The notes beneath the pieces are model-generated. The model made no database searches and was not told where the DNA came from. It was given only the letters and a program-made list of their open reading frames with translations. From Actinospica robiniae DSM 44927 (GTDB lineage Bacteria > Actinomycetota > Actinomycetes > Streptomycetales > Catenulisporaceae), in NCBI RefSeq assembly GCF_000504285.1, contig NZ_KI632511.1, positions 6,120,154-6,184,153 on the forward strand: 64,000 bases of DNA, written 5' to 3'. Position 1 is the first letter of the stretch. Each line of letters starts with the position of its first letter. Position numbers and translations under genes: made by a program. Below are positions 16,571 to 24,904 of this stretch, one piece after another.

Positions 16571-16734
16571 TTGCGGCCACGTTGAGTTCTCGTTGCAGTT
16601 CACGCCGGTAAAGACCTGAATCGGGTGGTGTGGATGCGCGGCTGCCACACTCCGGGGTAGCTGCCGAGGTCGGGGCTCGGTAGTGTTCGGGCGGGGCTGC
16701 CACGTTGGCGGCGCGCTACACACGGAGGGGCACC

Positions 16735-17199
16735 ATGTCCGAGCCTGGGCAGCCGAATTACGGGCCTTACGGCAGCGGCAGCGGCAACAGCAACGGCGGC
16801 TATGGCGGTGAGTTCGGGCAGCCGGTGGCGGACGCGCAGCCGGGGGAGTTCCCGCCGCCTCCGCCGCCGCCGCAGCAGCCGCCGTACGGCACGGGGCAGT
16901 GGCAGTACGGGACGCAGACGGGCTACCAGCAGCCTTACTACGGGTACGGATTTCCCCAGACGCCGGGCACCAACGGGCTGGCGGTCGCGGCGATGGTGTG
17001 CGGGCTCTGCGGGTTCCTCTGCCTGATACCGGGGATCGTGGGCGTGATCCTGGGCGCGGTGAGCTTGCCGCAGATCAAGCGGTCGGGGCAGAGCGGCCGG
17101 GGCATGGCGATCACGGGCATCGTGGCGGGCGCGGTCTGGATCATCGGGTTCGTACTGCTGATCGTCTTGTCGCACACGGGTGGCGACCCGACGTTCTAG
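16735..17199 (+). CDS. DUF4190-type membrane protein
   Basis: A 154-residue protein with a GGAGGGG ribosome site before ATG 16735. The N-terminal 75 residues are Gly/Pro/Gln/Tyr-rich and disordered, including a run of seven prolines. Two membrane helices follow (about 80-105 and 122-147) with GLCGFLCLIPGIVGVILGAV, QIKRSGQSGRGMAITGIVAG. This pattern (hydrophobic hairpin with a GR-G-A linker) is the DUF4190 domain, frequent in actinobacteria. Biological role is unknown in the family. Monocistronic by position. Confidence 0.8.
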   Translation: MSEPGQPNYGPYGSGSGNSNGGYGGEFGQPVADAQPGEFPPPPPPPQQPPYGTGQWQYGTQTGYQQPYYGYGFPQTPGTNGLAVAAMVCGLCGFLCLIPGIVGVILGAVSLPQIKRSGQSGRGMAITGIVAGAVWIIGFVLLIVLSHTGGDPTF

Positions 17200-17308
17200 C
17201 CGCCCGGGCGGACGGACGGGGTCCTAGCGCGAGCGCGAAGGCCAGCGCGGCGCGGCGCGAGGGCCGGTCGGCGACTGGTTCGGCCGGTGGGCGGGGAGCT
17301 CGGCGGGG

Positions 17309-18742
17309 GTGGCGCTTGGCGGCGGCCGGGCGGGGAACGGGCTGAGCGTGGAGGTGCGGGCGCGCACGTGGGCGGGGCGGCGGCGAGTCTGTCGCGCGGG
17401 GGTGGCTGCGGTGCTCGCACTGGCGGCTGGGCTGACGGGCGGGTGCGGCACGCGGTTGCCTGCGAGCGCCTTCACGGGCGCGGCAGGGGACGGGGTCGGC
17501 GGCGGTCCGGCGGGCGCGGGCGTCAGCGGGAGCGCGTTCATCGCCGGGGTCTCCTCGACCGAGATCAAGGTCGGCATGATCGACTCGATCACCAGCCCGG
17601 TCGGTGCTGACGCCTTCTCGGGGCCGGGTTACGGGGCTCAGGCGTACTTCGACGCGCTGAACGCCGCCGGCGGGGTGGGCGGGCGGAAGATCCACGTCTA
17701 CCAGTGCGACGACTCTGGCAGTGGGCTGGGAAACATGCAGTGTGTGCACCAGCTCATCGACTCTGACCAGGTCTTCGCCTTCGCCGGGAACTCGATCTTC
17801 TCCTACTCCGGCGCTTCCTACGTCAGCTCCAAGGACGTGCCGGACATCGGCGGCGAGCCGGTCGATCAGGCTTACGACCAGTATCAGCACCTGTTCTCGA
17901 TCTACGGCTCGTCCTCGCCTCGCGACGGGACGGTCGGGTGGAACGGCGCCCTCTACAGCTCCACGGAGATCTACGCCTACTTCAAGCAGAAGCTCAACGC
18001 CCACGTGGCCGCCGTCGTCGAGTACAACCAGCCCGATTCGCTGCGCTACGGGCAGCTTCAGGCGGCTGGGCTGCGGGCCGAGGGGTACACCGTCGTCACC
18101 GAGCAGCTCGACTTCGCGCTGCCCAACTACGCTGCGGCGGCCGCGGACATGAAGGCGCACGGCGTGCAGATCGTGTTCGACTCGATCGACACTTCCGGCA
18201 ACGGGGCTCTGTGCACGGCGCTCGATCACGCGGGGGTGTCGCTGGTCGCCAAGGTCACCACGCCGCAGAGCTGGGACCAGACCGTCAAGAGCACGTACTC
18301 CGGCGCGCCCAAGTGCCGCAACGTCCTGTATGCGACGTCTGGTGAGCTCAGCTACGAGGACACTCAGTATCCGCAGATCGCCGCGTTCCGAGCCGCGATG
18401 GCCGAATACTTCCCTTCACGCGCGCCTGAGCTGTCGATGTGGGAGCTTGACGGCTGGGCTTCGGCACAATGGCTTACAGACGCCGTGCGCTCCTGCGGGA
18501 CGGACGTGACGCGCGCTTGCGTCGAAGCCTTCATGAACAGCCCGACGCCCTATACCGGGCATGGGCTGCTCACTCCGACCAGCTTCGCGACTCGTCCGCC
18601 TGGGCCGGCGGAGCGGGCGTGCCTCAACGTCGCGCGCTGGCAGGATTCTGCGGACGGCGGGCAGGGCGGCTGGGTGACACAGGTGCCGGACATGGACACG
18701 AACTGCTTCACGACGCCGGTGATCTCGTATTCGGCCGGATAG
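17309..18742 (+). CDS. ABC transporter substrate-binding lipoprotein, branched-chain amino acid (Leu/Ile/Val) type
   Basis: A 477-residue exported solute-binding protein. The start is GTG 17309; GTG 17348 would give a more typical signal peptide. The basic n-region (RARTWAGRRRVCR), hydrophobic core and lipobox LTGGC mark a lipoprotein. The mature part starts with TEIKVGMIDSITSPVG, then YGAQAYFDALNAAGGVGGRK and VYQCDDSG, the normal opening of periplasmic-binding type 1 (LivJ-like) proteins. It converges with a minus-strand permease/ATPase operon ending at 18796, so the three parts form one transporter split over two strands. The true ligand is unknown. Confidence 0.85.
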   Translation: MALGGGRAGNGLSVEVRARTWAGRRRVCRAGVAAVLALAAGLTGGCGTRLPASAFTGAAGDGVGGGPAGAGVSGSAFIAGVSSTEIKVGMIDSITSPVGADAFSGPGYGAQAYFDALNAAGGVGGRKIHVYQCDDSGSGLGNMQCVHQLIDSDQVFAFAGNSIFSYSGASYVSSKDVPDIGGEPVDQAYDQYQHLFSIYGSSSPRDGTVGWNGALYSSTEIYAYFKQKLNAHVAAVVEYNQPDSLRYGQLQAAGLRAEGYTVVTEQLDFALPNYAAAAADMKAHGVQIVFDSIDTSGNGALCTALDHAGVSLVAKVTTPQSWDQTVKSTYSGAPKCRNVLYATSGELSYEDTQYPQIAAFRAAMAEYFPSRAPELSMWELDGWASAQWLTDAVRSCGTDVTRACVEAFMNSPTPYTGHGLLTPTSFATRPPGPAERACLNVARWQDSADGGQGGWVTQVPDMDTNCFTTPVISYSAG

Positions 18743-18746
18743 AAGG

Positions 18747-18777
18747 GGGATGGAACAGACGGCGGGATGGAACAGAC
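18747..18777. repeat. Two direct copies of GGGATGGAACAGAC
   Basis: Copies at 18747-18760 and 18764-18777 (17-base period) sit in the 53-base gap between the convergent binding-protein and ATPase genes. No terminator hairpin is obvious there. Confidence 0.6.
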
Positions 18778-18795
18778 ACGGAGGGATACGAGCGC

Positions 18796-19491
18796 TCAGC
18801 CGCCGTCGGCGGGGAGACGGCGGCCGCGGTCGAGCGGCCAGCTGAAGTCCGTGTGCGCGCGGAGGGCTGGGCTCATCGAAGGTTCGGCCACCAGGATCGC
18901 GCGGCCGTGCTGACGCGCGGTGTCGGCGAGGGCTTCGATGACTCGGTCGGCGAGTCCGGGGGCCAGGGCGTGGGTGGGCTCGTCGATGAGCAGGATCCGG
19001 GCCGGGCCTTGCAGTGCGCACGCCACGGCTAAGAGTTGCCGTTCGCCGCCGGACAGGACGCCGGCGGGGCGGTCGAGGAGGCGGCTCAGTTCGGGGAAAC
19101 GTTCGAGAACGTTGGCCGTTGCCGCACGAGCCCTCGCGGCCCAACCCCCCGCGTCGCGAACGGGGCCAGTCGCGCGGAGGTTGTCCCGTACCGACAAACC
19201 GGGGAAGACGTTGCGGTCGAACGGGACGTAGCGCAGCCCGGCGCGGGCTCTGCGCGCCGCGTGCCAGGCTGACGCGTCTGCTCCCTCGATACGTAGGCGG
19301 CCGCTGCTGCCCGACGCCTCTATGGCCGCGCCTGCGCACCAGTCCAGCAGCGTCGTCTTGCCTGCGCCGTTCGGGCCTACGAGCGCGGAGAGCGTTCCGT
19401 ACGCGATCGCGAGCCCGACGTCGTGCAGCACCTGGATGCCGCCGTAGCGCACGCGGACTCCCTCGCAGAGCAGCGCGCTCGCAACGCTCAT
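18796..19491 (-). CDS. livF: LivF-type ABC transporter ATPase
   Basis: A 231-residue ATP-binding subunit. ATG 19489-19491 overlaps the stop of the permease gene (ATGA). Motifs: VGPNGAGKTTLLDW (Walker A), YVPFDRNVFPGLSVRDNL (Q-loop region, where the usual Gln is replaced), LSGGERQLLAVA (signature), ARILLIDEPTHALAPGLA (Walker B), then VAEPS in the H-loop position, with no His visible there. It follows the LivF pattern (FPGLSVRDNL). No LivG-type second ATPase is present nearby, so it either works as a homodimer or pairs with a distant subunit. Confidence 0.85.
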   Translation of the reverse strand: MSVASALLCEGVRVRYGGIQVLHDVGLAIAYGTLSALVGPNGAGKTTLLDWCAGAAIEASGSSGRLRIEGADASAWHAARRARAGLRYVPFDRNVFPGLSVRDNLRATGPVRDAGGWAARARAATANVLERFPELSRLLDRPAGVLSGGERQLLAVACALQGPARILLIDEPTHALAPGLADRVIEALADTARQHGRAILVAEPSMSPALRAHTDFSWPLDRGRRLPADGG

Positions 19492-21251
19492 GAGGGCACT
19501 GCCACGGCGTCGTGCCGAAACTGCACGCGCAGGGTGGGGCCGAGCAGCGTAGCGACGCCGACGATGATCGCGGACGCGCCGGCCACGTAGCTGTCTGCGA
19601 CGGTGAGCACGACCGCTGCGGCGATCAGCCCGGCGCTGTCGCCGAATCCGACTGCCGCGGCCGCGGCGAACCACAGCAGGCCTTGGGCCGGCTCGAAGGT
19701 CGTAGGGTCGAAGACCTGACTGCCTGCTGCCCACAGGGCACCACCCAACGCCGCGACGGCGCCGGCGCTCGCGAAGACGGCTAGACGTTCTCGGTCGACG
19801 GCCACGCCTGCCGTCCGCGCGGCCGCCTCGCTGTCGCGCAAAGCGGCCAAGCGCAACGCTCCGGGTCCGCGGACCAAGGAGATCAAGATCACCAGCAGCA
19901 CGGCAACCAGCGCCAGCTCAAGGTACAGATATGCCCGGTCGCCGGTGGCGAAGCCGGGCCGTGGCACCGACGTCGGCGTGAACAACGGCTGGTCGAAGAG
20001 GAAGCTGCTCAGCGCGGTCGCGGCTGCGAGCGTCGCCACAGCCCAGTGCAGGCCGCTTTTGCGCAGCACCGGCAGGATGAGCACGACGGCGACTGCGGCC
20101 CCGGCGAACGGCGCGGCGAGCAGGCCCCAGCCGGGCAACCAGCCGGCCGTCAGCGCGCCGATTCCGGCCGACCCGGCCTGTCCGAGCGACAGCAGGCCTG
20201 CCGCGTAGAGCACGCGGAACGACAGCAGCACCATCGCCAAGGCCGGGACGGCCAGCGCCGTCCGCAGGTCGGCCGGCCTGAGCACCCAGCCGGCCAGGCC
20301 GATCAACACCACCAACGCATACGGCGACCAGCCCTGTGTCGGCCGACTTCCCGGCCTCGGGCCTTCCTGCGTCCGCCCGAACGACGGGGTGAGCCAGGCC
20401 GCGACGAGCAGCAGCACCACGAAGAGGTTCGACCGGACCGCGTCGAGCACCGAACCCGCAGCGCCCGCCAGATGTACGCCGATGAGCTCAGACTGGACGA
20501 TCGCGGTGCCGAATGCGGCGAGAATCGCGAGCGGTGCGCTCAAGAGCCGGGCCGCGATGGCGACGCCGAGGGTCTCGAAGATGACGAGCGTGAGCGTCTC
20601 GGGGGCGAAGCGGAGTTGCGGGGCTAGCAGCACGCCGGTGAGCGTCGCCAGGACGGTGCCGATGACCCAGCCGGTCCGGGCGAGCCGGCGGGCGGGCAGT
20701 CCGGCCAGTTCCGCCAGCCTCCGGTCGTCGATCACGGCGCGGATCCGCGGGCCGCCGCGGGAGAACCAGGCCAGTCCGATACCGACCACAAGCACAAGCG
20801 CCAGTTCGATCGGTACGGCCGTGGATACGTCGACTCCGGCCGGGTGCAGCGTGCCGTTCGGCAGCAGGTCCGGCGCGTCGGTGCGGGCTTGTTCGCCCCA
20901 GATCGCGGTGGCCACGCCGACCAAGAGCACCGTGACGCCGAATCCTGCGATCAGTGTTCTGCCGGCGTCCGTCGACCTGATGAGCAGAGGGCCGAAGACG
21001 GCGGCTTCGAGCAGCAGACCCAGCAACGGTGCGAAGACGCCGACCACGAGCAGGCAGGCTATGAGCTTGGGCGCGTGCAGGTCTACCGCCAGCGCCCGGT
21101 TCAGATAGGCGCCGAGCATGCCGATCGCGCCGAAGGCCACGTTGAGCACGCCGGTGACGCGGTAGGTCGCGATCACGCCGAGACCCGACAGGGCTGCGAC
21201 CGCTCCGGTGCCGAGTCCGGCCACGGCCAGGTCGGCGGCCCCGCCGCTCAT
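19488..21251 (-). CDS. Fused LivH-LivM ABC transporter permease
   Basis: A 587-residue integral membrane protein. ATG 21249-21251 overlaps the stop of the upstream small membrane gene. The first half (1-285) is LivH-like: ATYRVTGVLNVAFGAIGMLG, EAAVFGPLL, IWGEQART. The second half (310-570) is LivM-like: VLYAAGLLSLGQAGSAGIGA, LRLAALRDSEAAARTAGV (EAA-type loop), GDSAGLIAAAVV. About 16-18 membrane helices are expected. In most bacteria these halves are separate genes; here a basic linker with ERTQEGPRPGSRP-like composition joins them. It works with the ATPase downstream and the lipoprotein at 17309. Confidence 0.85.
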   Translation of the reverse strand: MSGGAADLAVAGLGTGAVAALSGLGVIATYRVTGVLNVAFGAIGMLGAYLNRALAVDLHAPKLIACLLVVGVFAPLLGLLLEAAVFGPLLIRSTDAGRTLIAGFGVTVLLVGVATAIWGEQARTDAPDLLPNGTLHPAGVDVSTAVPIELALVLVVGIGLAWFSRGGPRIRAVIDDRRLAELAGLPARRLARTGWVIGTVLATLTGVLLAPQLRFAPETLTLVIFETLGVAIAARLLSAPLAILAAFGTAIVQSELIGVHLAGAAGSVLDAVRSNLFVVLLLVAAWLTPSFGRTQEGPRPGSRPTQGWSPYALVVLIGLAGWVLRPADLRTALAVPALAMVLLSFRVLYAAGLLSLGQAGSAGIGALTAGWLPGWGLLAAPFAGAAVAVVLILPVLRKSGLHWAVATLAAATALSSFLFDQPLFTPTSVPRPGFATGDRAYLYLELALVAVLLVILISLVRGPGALRLAALRDSEAAARTAGVAVDRERLAVFASAGAVAALGGALWAAGSQVFDPTTFEPAQGLLWFAAAAAVGFGDSAGLIAAAVVLTVADSYVAGASAIIVGVATLLGPTLRVQFRHDAVAVPS

Positions 21252-21700
21252 CAGCCGGGTCCGGCGGCGGAATCGAGGGAGGCCTGGCACAGCGGGCAGG
21301 GACGAAGCTCGGCCGTCGCGGCTTCCTCGCCGCCGAGTTCCACCGCGTCGGTTCGGCCGTCCAGCAAGGGGCATTCGGTCGCGTGCACGTAGCGGCCGTC
21401 GGGGACGCGGAACAGCACGGCCTCAGCACCCGTAGAACGCCCGCCTACGGCCGATCGTCCGTCCGCGGCTGCGGCGATGGCACGCGACCGCTTGGACGTC
21501 GCCGACGCGGCCGCGGACGGCCGTAGCAGCGCCGCGGCTCCCGCGGCCAGCAGCGCGGCGCCGGGGATCGTGGCCGAGGCGAGATAAGGGATCTGCTGCG
21601 CCACGGTCGGCTGGCCGGAGGCCTGATACCAGCCGAGCACGCACAACAGCACGCCGACGCCGGTCAGCGCGGCAGCGAGGCGTCTCGGCGGACCAATCAT
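21251..21700 (-). CDS. Small membrane protein with a C-terminal cysteine motif, transporter operon
   Basis: A 149-residue protein. ATG 21698-21700 has a strong GGGGAGG ribosome site. Two membrane helices (about 8-28 and 38-60) are followed by an Ala/Ser/Arg linker and a small C-terminal part with DGRYVHATECPLLDGRTDA and LRPCPLCQASL. The Cys/His pattern (H-x3-C ... C-x2-C) could bind a metal. The stop overlaps the permease start, so it is the first gene of the permease-ATPase operon. I do not recognise a named family. It may be an accessory subunit. Confidence 0.7.
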   Translation of the reverse strand: MIGPPRRLAAALTGVGVLLCVLGWYQASGQPTVAQQIPYLASATIPGAALLAAGAAALLRPSAAASATSKRSRAIAAAADGRSAVGGRSTGAEAVLFRVPDGRYVHATECPLLDGRTDAVELGGEEAATAELRPCPLCQASLDSAAGPG

Positions 21701-21853
21701 GGTCAAACCTCCCCAATCGCTCCAGTCAGCGACATGATGATATTTCAGACATCGCGGCGCAGCGAGGCCCCGCGGGACACGGTTTCGTACCTGCGCGCTC
21801 GCGGCCGAGCGGGCCGTGGTCTCGGGACACGTCTCACGCGGGAGAGGCACATC

Positions 21854-22423
21854 ATGAACGGGACATTCTCGGCACGACCGGTTCGCCTCGGCACAGTCCT
21901 CGCCACCCTCGCCGCCCTGACGGCGCTCAGCGTCTCCGCCTGCGGCGGCGGCGCACCGTCCACCGCGAACGGCAACACAAGCAGCAGCACGGAGAGCAAC
22001 GGCTCGGGCGGCTCGAGCCCGGCCGCGCTCCCCGACGCGAGCCCGTTCGACACCCCGTCGGCCACGGCCCTCGTGACGGCGGTGTGGACGAGCTTCTTCT
22101 CGAAGAACACGCCGATCGCGCAGAAGGAGACTCTGCTGGAGAACGGCAGCACGATGTCCGGAGCGGTGCAGGCCTTCGCTTCGAATCCCTTGGTGGGGCA
22201 GACCACCGCGGCTGTGCAGATGGTCGCCTTCCCCACGCCCGACAAGGCCGACGTCACCTACTCGATCTCGCTCAACGGGCGCGTGGCGGAGAGCTCGATG
22301 GCGGGAGTCGCGGTGTACCAGGACGGGAAGTGGCTGGTTTCCGACGTGACGTTGTGCGGTCTGCTGGAGCTCGCGCAGTCCATGGGCGGCAGTGCGGGGG
22401 CGATCCCGGGTTGTGCCGACTGA
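21854..22423 (+). CDS. Secreted lipoprotein of unknown function
   Basis: A 189-residue protein. ATG 21854 follows GGGAGAGG. The signal peptide ends in a lipobox (LSVSAC). A Ser/Asn/Thr/Gly-rich linker of about 40 residues leads to a small alpha-beta domain (SATALVTAVWTSFFSKN, then AVYQDGKWLVSDVTLCGLLE). This fold pattern is like the low-molecular-weight NTF2-type DUF4878 lipoproteins of actinobacteria. It contains a Cys pair (TLCGLL, IPGCAD) that could form a disulfide. Divergent from the transporter operon. Confidence 0.7.
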   Translation: MNGTFSARPVRLGTVLATLAALTALSVSACGGGAPSTANGNTSSSTESNGSGGSSPAALPDASPFDTPSATALVTAVWTSFFSKNTPIAQKETLLENGSTMSGAVQAFASNPLVGQTTAAVQMVAFPTPDKADVTYSISLNGRVAESSMAGVAVYQDGKWLVSDVTLCGLLELAQSMGGSAGAIPGCAD

Positions 22424-22646
22424 CGCCCTGTCATCCGTTCAGGTGGCCGAACGCTTTCCGCCGTTTTCGCGTCGGTGCGGCTCACGGCCTTGACCTCCGG
22501 ATGTGCGCACCTTGATTTCGCACATGCGGGCGCCGGACTCGAAGCGCCCGGCTCGGCGCCTTTGGCAGACTGGAAAATCTGGAATCCGCCCGGCCGTTCG
22601 GCGCGGCGGTCCCGAATGAAGCAGTCTGGGAAGGACGCCACCACCC

Positions 22647-24533
22647 GTGTCTTGGAAGTCCGACACGTCCACGCCCGCCCGCGAGGCCGACTCCGACCCG
22701 CGCGCCTCCGAGTGGCACGTGCCGGGGCCGCGCGGGCCCAGGTTCCCGTCCGCCCCGCAACGTGCCTCGGCCGCGCTGCACGCGGTGTTCGACGAGGCGC
22801 CGGGGGCGGTGGCCGTGGTGGAGGGCCCTGATTACGTGCTCGACTACGCGAATCCGGCCTTCCGCACCGGGTTCGCGGGCGTGGAGGGCGGCGCCGCCGG
22901 CGAGTACGGTCCGGCGCCGCGGCTGCTGACCGGGGTGCCGCTGGCCGAGGCCGTGCCGGCGTTGGCCCGGCTCGGCCTGCTCGACGCCCTGGCCCTGGTG
23001 CACGCGAGCGGCACGGTGTTCACCGCGCCCGAGGTGCGGGTGCCGGAGTTCGGCCCGGCCGGGCGTCCGGCCGTGCTCCGGGTGACCTGCTCGCCGGTGC
23101 GCACCTCGGCCGCGGACCCGATCGAGGGCGTGCTGCTGCACCTGACCGACACCACCGACCAGGCCGCCGAGCTGCGCCGGCTGCAGGGCGCCGAGCGCCG
23201 GCACCGGAACGCGGCGGTGGCCCTGCAGCGGGCTCTGCTGCCGCAGCGGCTGACCCAGCCGGACGACCTGCGCATCGCCGGCTGCTACCTGCCCGCGGCC
23301 GGCGAGAACGACCTCGGCGAGACGCTGCGGCCGGGCGTGACCAGGCCTACGGGCGGCGAGCTGCAGGTCGGCGGGGACTGGTACGACGTGATCCCGCTCG
23401 GCGCCGGGCGCACCGCCTTCGTGATGGGCGACGTGATGGGGCGCGGGGTGCACGCGGCGGCCATCATGGGCCAGCTGCGTGCGGCGGTCCGGGCGTACGC
23501 GGCAGCCAATCTGCCGCCCGGCGAGCTGCTGCTGCACCTCGACCGGCACGCGGCGGAGCTCGAAGGCGTCGCCTACACCGCGGGTTCCGCCCGGGCCGGG
23601 CTGTGCGACCTCGGCGCGCTCGCCTCCTGCGTCTACGCGGTCTACGACCCGGACGACAGGGCCCTGACGTACGCGTCGGCCGGGCACCCGGCGCCGCTGC
23701 TGCGGCGGCCGGACGGGCTGGTGGTCGACCTCGACGCGGCGGTAGGGCCGCCGCTGGGCACCGGCGAGTGGACCTGGCAGGAGGCCAGCGTCGCCGTGCC
23801 GCCGGACTCCTACCTCGCCTTCTACACCGACGGCCTGGTCGAGCGGCGCGGCCTCGACATCGACGAGCAGTTCGCCCGGCTGCGCGAGGTCTTCGGCTAC
23901 GCGCCGCTGGTCGACCCGGAGGAGCCCGCCGGCGGCGCCGGCGACCTCTCCTGGCGGCTGGCCGAGCTCGAGGCGACCCTCAGCGGCAGCGCCGTCACCG
24001 CCGCCGGAGCCGCGGCCCGCCGCGTCGGGCCGGTCGACCATGTCCGGGACGCGCTGCTGACCGGGATGCGGCTGCCGCTGGACCACGCGGACGACGTGGC
24101 GCTGCTGGTGGTGCACGTGCCGGAGTGGCGCGGCGAGCGGGCCGAGCTGTTCCGCTCCGCCGAGGTGGACCTGGTCGGCGGCACCGAGATCGCCGCGCAC
24201 GCCCGGGCCTTCGCCTCCGGCGTGCTGCGCAGCTGGCACCTGGACGAAGACCTCTGCGACACCGGGGTGCTCGCGGTCAGCGAGCTGGTGGCCAACGCGG
24301 CCATCCACGGCCGGCCGCCGGTGCGGCTGCGGCTGCGCCGGACCGACCGCCGGCTGATCGTGGACGTCGGCGACGGAGACGACCACCTGCCCCGGCGACG
24401 GCTGGCCGAGGAGACCGACGAGGATGGGCGCGGCATCGGCATCGTCGCCTCGCTGGCCGCCTCCTGGGGCTCGCGCCAGCTGCCCGAGGGCAAGTCCGTC
24501 TGGTGCGAATTCGGGCTGGGCCGGACGCGCTGA
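22647..24533 (+). CDS. PAS / SpoIIE-type PP2C phosphatase / HATPase regulator
   Basis: A 628-residue cytoplasmic signalling protein, GTG start. Domains: PAS-like sensor (about 45-170, DEAPGAVAVVEGPDYVLDYA), SpoIIE/PP2C phosphatase (about 190-400 plus 470-495; GGDWYDVIPL, GDVMGRGVHAAAIMGQLR, ASAGHPAPLL, FYTDGLVERRG with metal-binding Asp), and a C-terminal GHKL ATPase of the anti-sigma-factor type (510-625; VSELVANAAIHG N-box, GRGIGIVASLA G-box). It thus combines the phosphatase that activates an anti-sigma antagonist with a serine-kinase-like domain. No antagonist or sigma gene is adjacent, so its partner is unknown. Confidence 0.9.
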   Translation: MSWKSDTSTPAREADSDPRASEWHVPGPRGPRFPSAPQRASAALHAVFDEAPGAVAVVEGPDYVLDYANPAFRTGFAGVEGGAAGEYGPAPRLLTGVPLAEAVPALARLGLLDALALVHASGTVFTAPEVRVPEFGPAGRPAVLRVTCSPVRTSAADPIEGVLLHLTDTTDQAAELRRLQGAERRHRNAAVALQRALLPQRLTQPDDLRIAGCYLPAAGENDLGETLRPGVTRPTGGELQVGGDWYDVIPLGAGRTAFVMGDVMGRGVHAAAIMGQLRAAVRAYAAANLPPGELLLHLDRHAAELEGVAYTAGSARAGLCDLGALASCVYAVYDPDDRALTYASAGHPAPLLRRPDGLVVDLDAAVGPPLGTGEWTWQEASVAVPPDSYLAFYTDGLVERRGLDIDEQFARLREVFGYAPLVDPEEPAGGAGDLSWRLAELEATLSGSAVTAAGAAARRVGPVDHVRDALLTGMRLPLDHADDVALLVVHVPEWRGERAELFRSAEVDLVGGTEIAAHARAFASGVLRSWHLDEDLCDTGVLAVSELVANAAIHGRPPVRLRLRRTDRRLIVDVGDGDDHLPRRRLAEETDEDGRGIGIVASLAASWGSRQLPEGKSVWCEFGLGRTR

Positions 24534-24776
24534 CGAGGGGCGGGGCCGGGCGAGGGGACCCGGCGTGAGTCCGGATAAGGCAAAAACCAGATAAAGCGGG
24601 CCTCGCTCGGCGGCAAAGAGCCGGGGCCCAGGTGAGGCGCGCCGTGCGGGCGCGCGCAGGGGCGGGTTCGTTCATCTTCGCCGGGGCCGTGGGGGCGCCC
24701 GGCCCTTGCCTCGACCCGCCTGGCCAGCGCTTCCGTGACCGATTCTTAATCTTCCTGGCGCGAATGTCCCGGGGCC

Positions 24777-24816
24777 GTTCACCCTCAGTTCACCCAGTGA
24801 GGTCCAGTGATTCACC
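24777..24816 (+). promoter_or_regulatory. PHO box (PhoP operator) ahead of pstS
   Basis: Direct repeat units on an 11-base period: GTTCACC at 24777, GTTCACC at 24788, a degenerate unit at 24799, and ATTCACC at 24810. This matches the GTTCACC direct repeats known for PhoP in Streptomyces. It lies in the 371-base space before pstS, where no gene is seen, and indicates phosphate-starvation control. Confidence 0.88.
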
Positions 24817-24904
24817 CCGTCTGCCTACGTTCTGCAGGTCAGCACTTCCAGATAGACCTCCGGCGGTAGACCCCGCCGGTCCCAGGACGAAAGGGACTTC
24901 CGAC

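Noticed and set aside
22482-24386. A 634-codon minus-strand frame opposite the SpoIIE gene
   Set aside because: It is the typical high-GC antisense shadow, rich in Arg/His/Gln/Gly. The plus-strand product has three clear domains.
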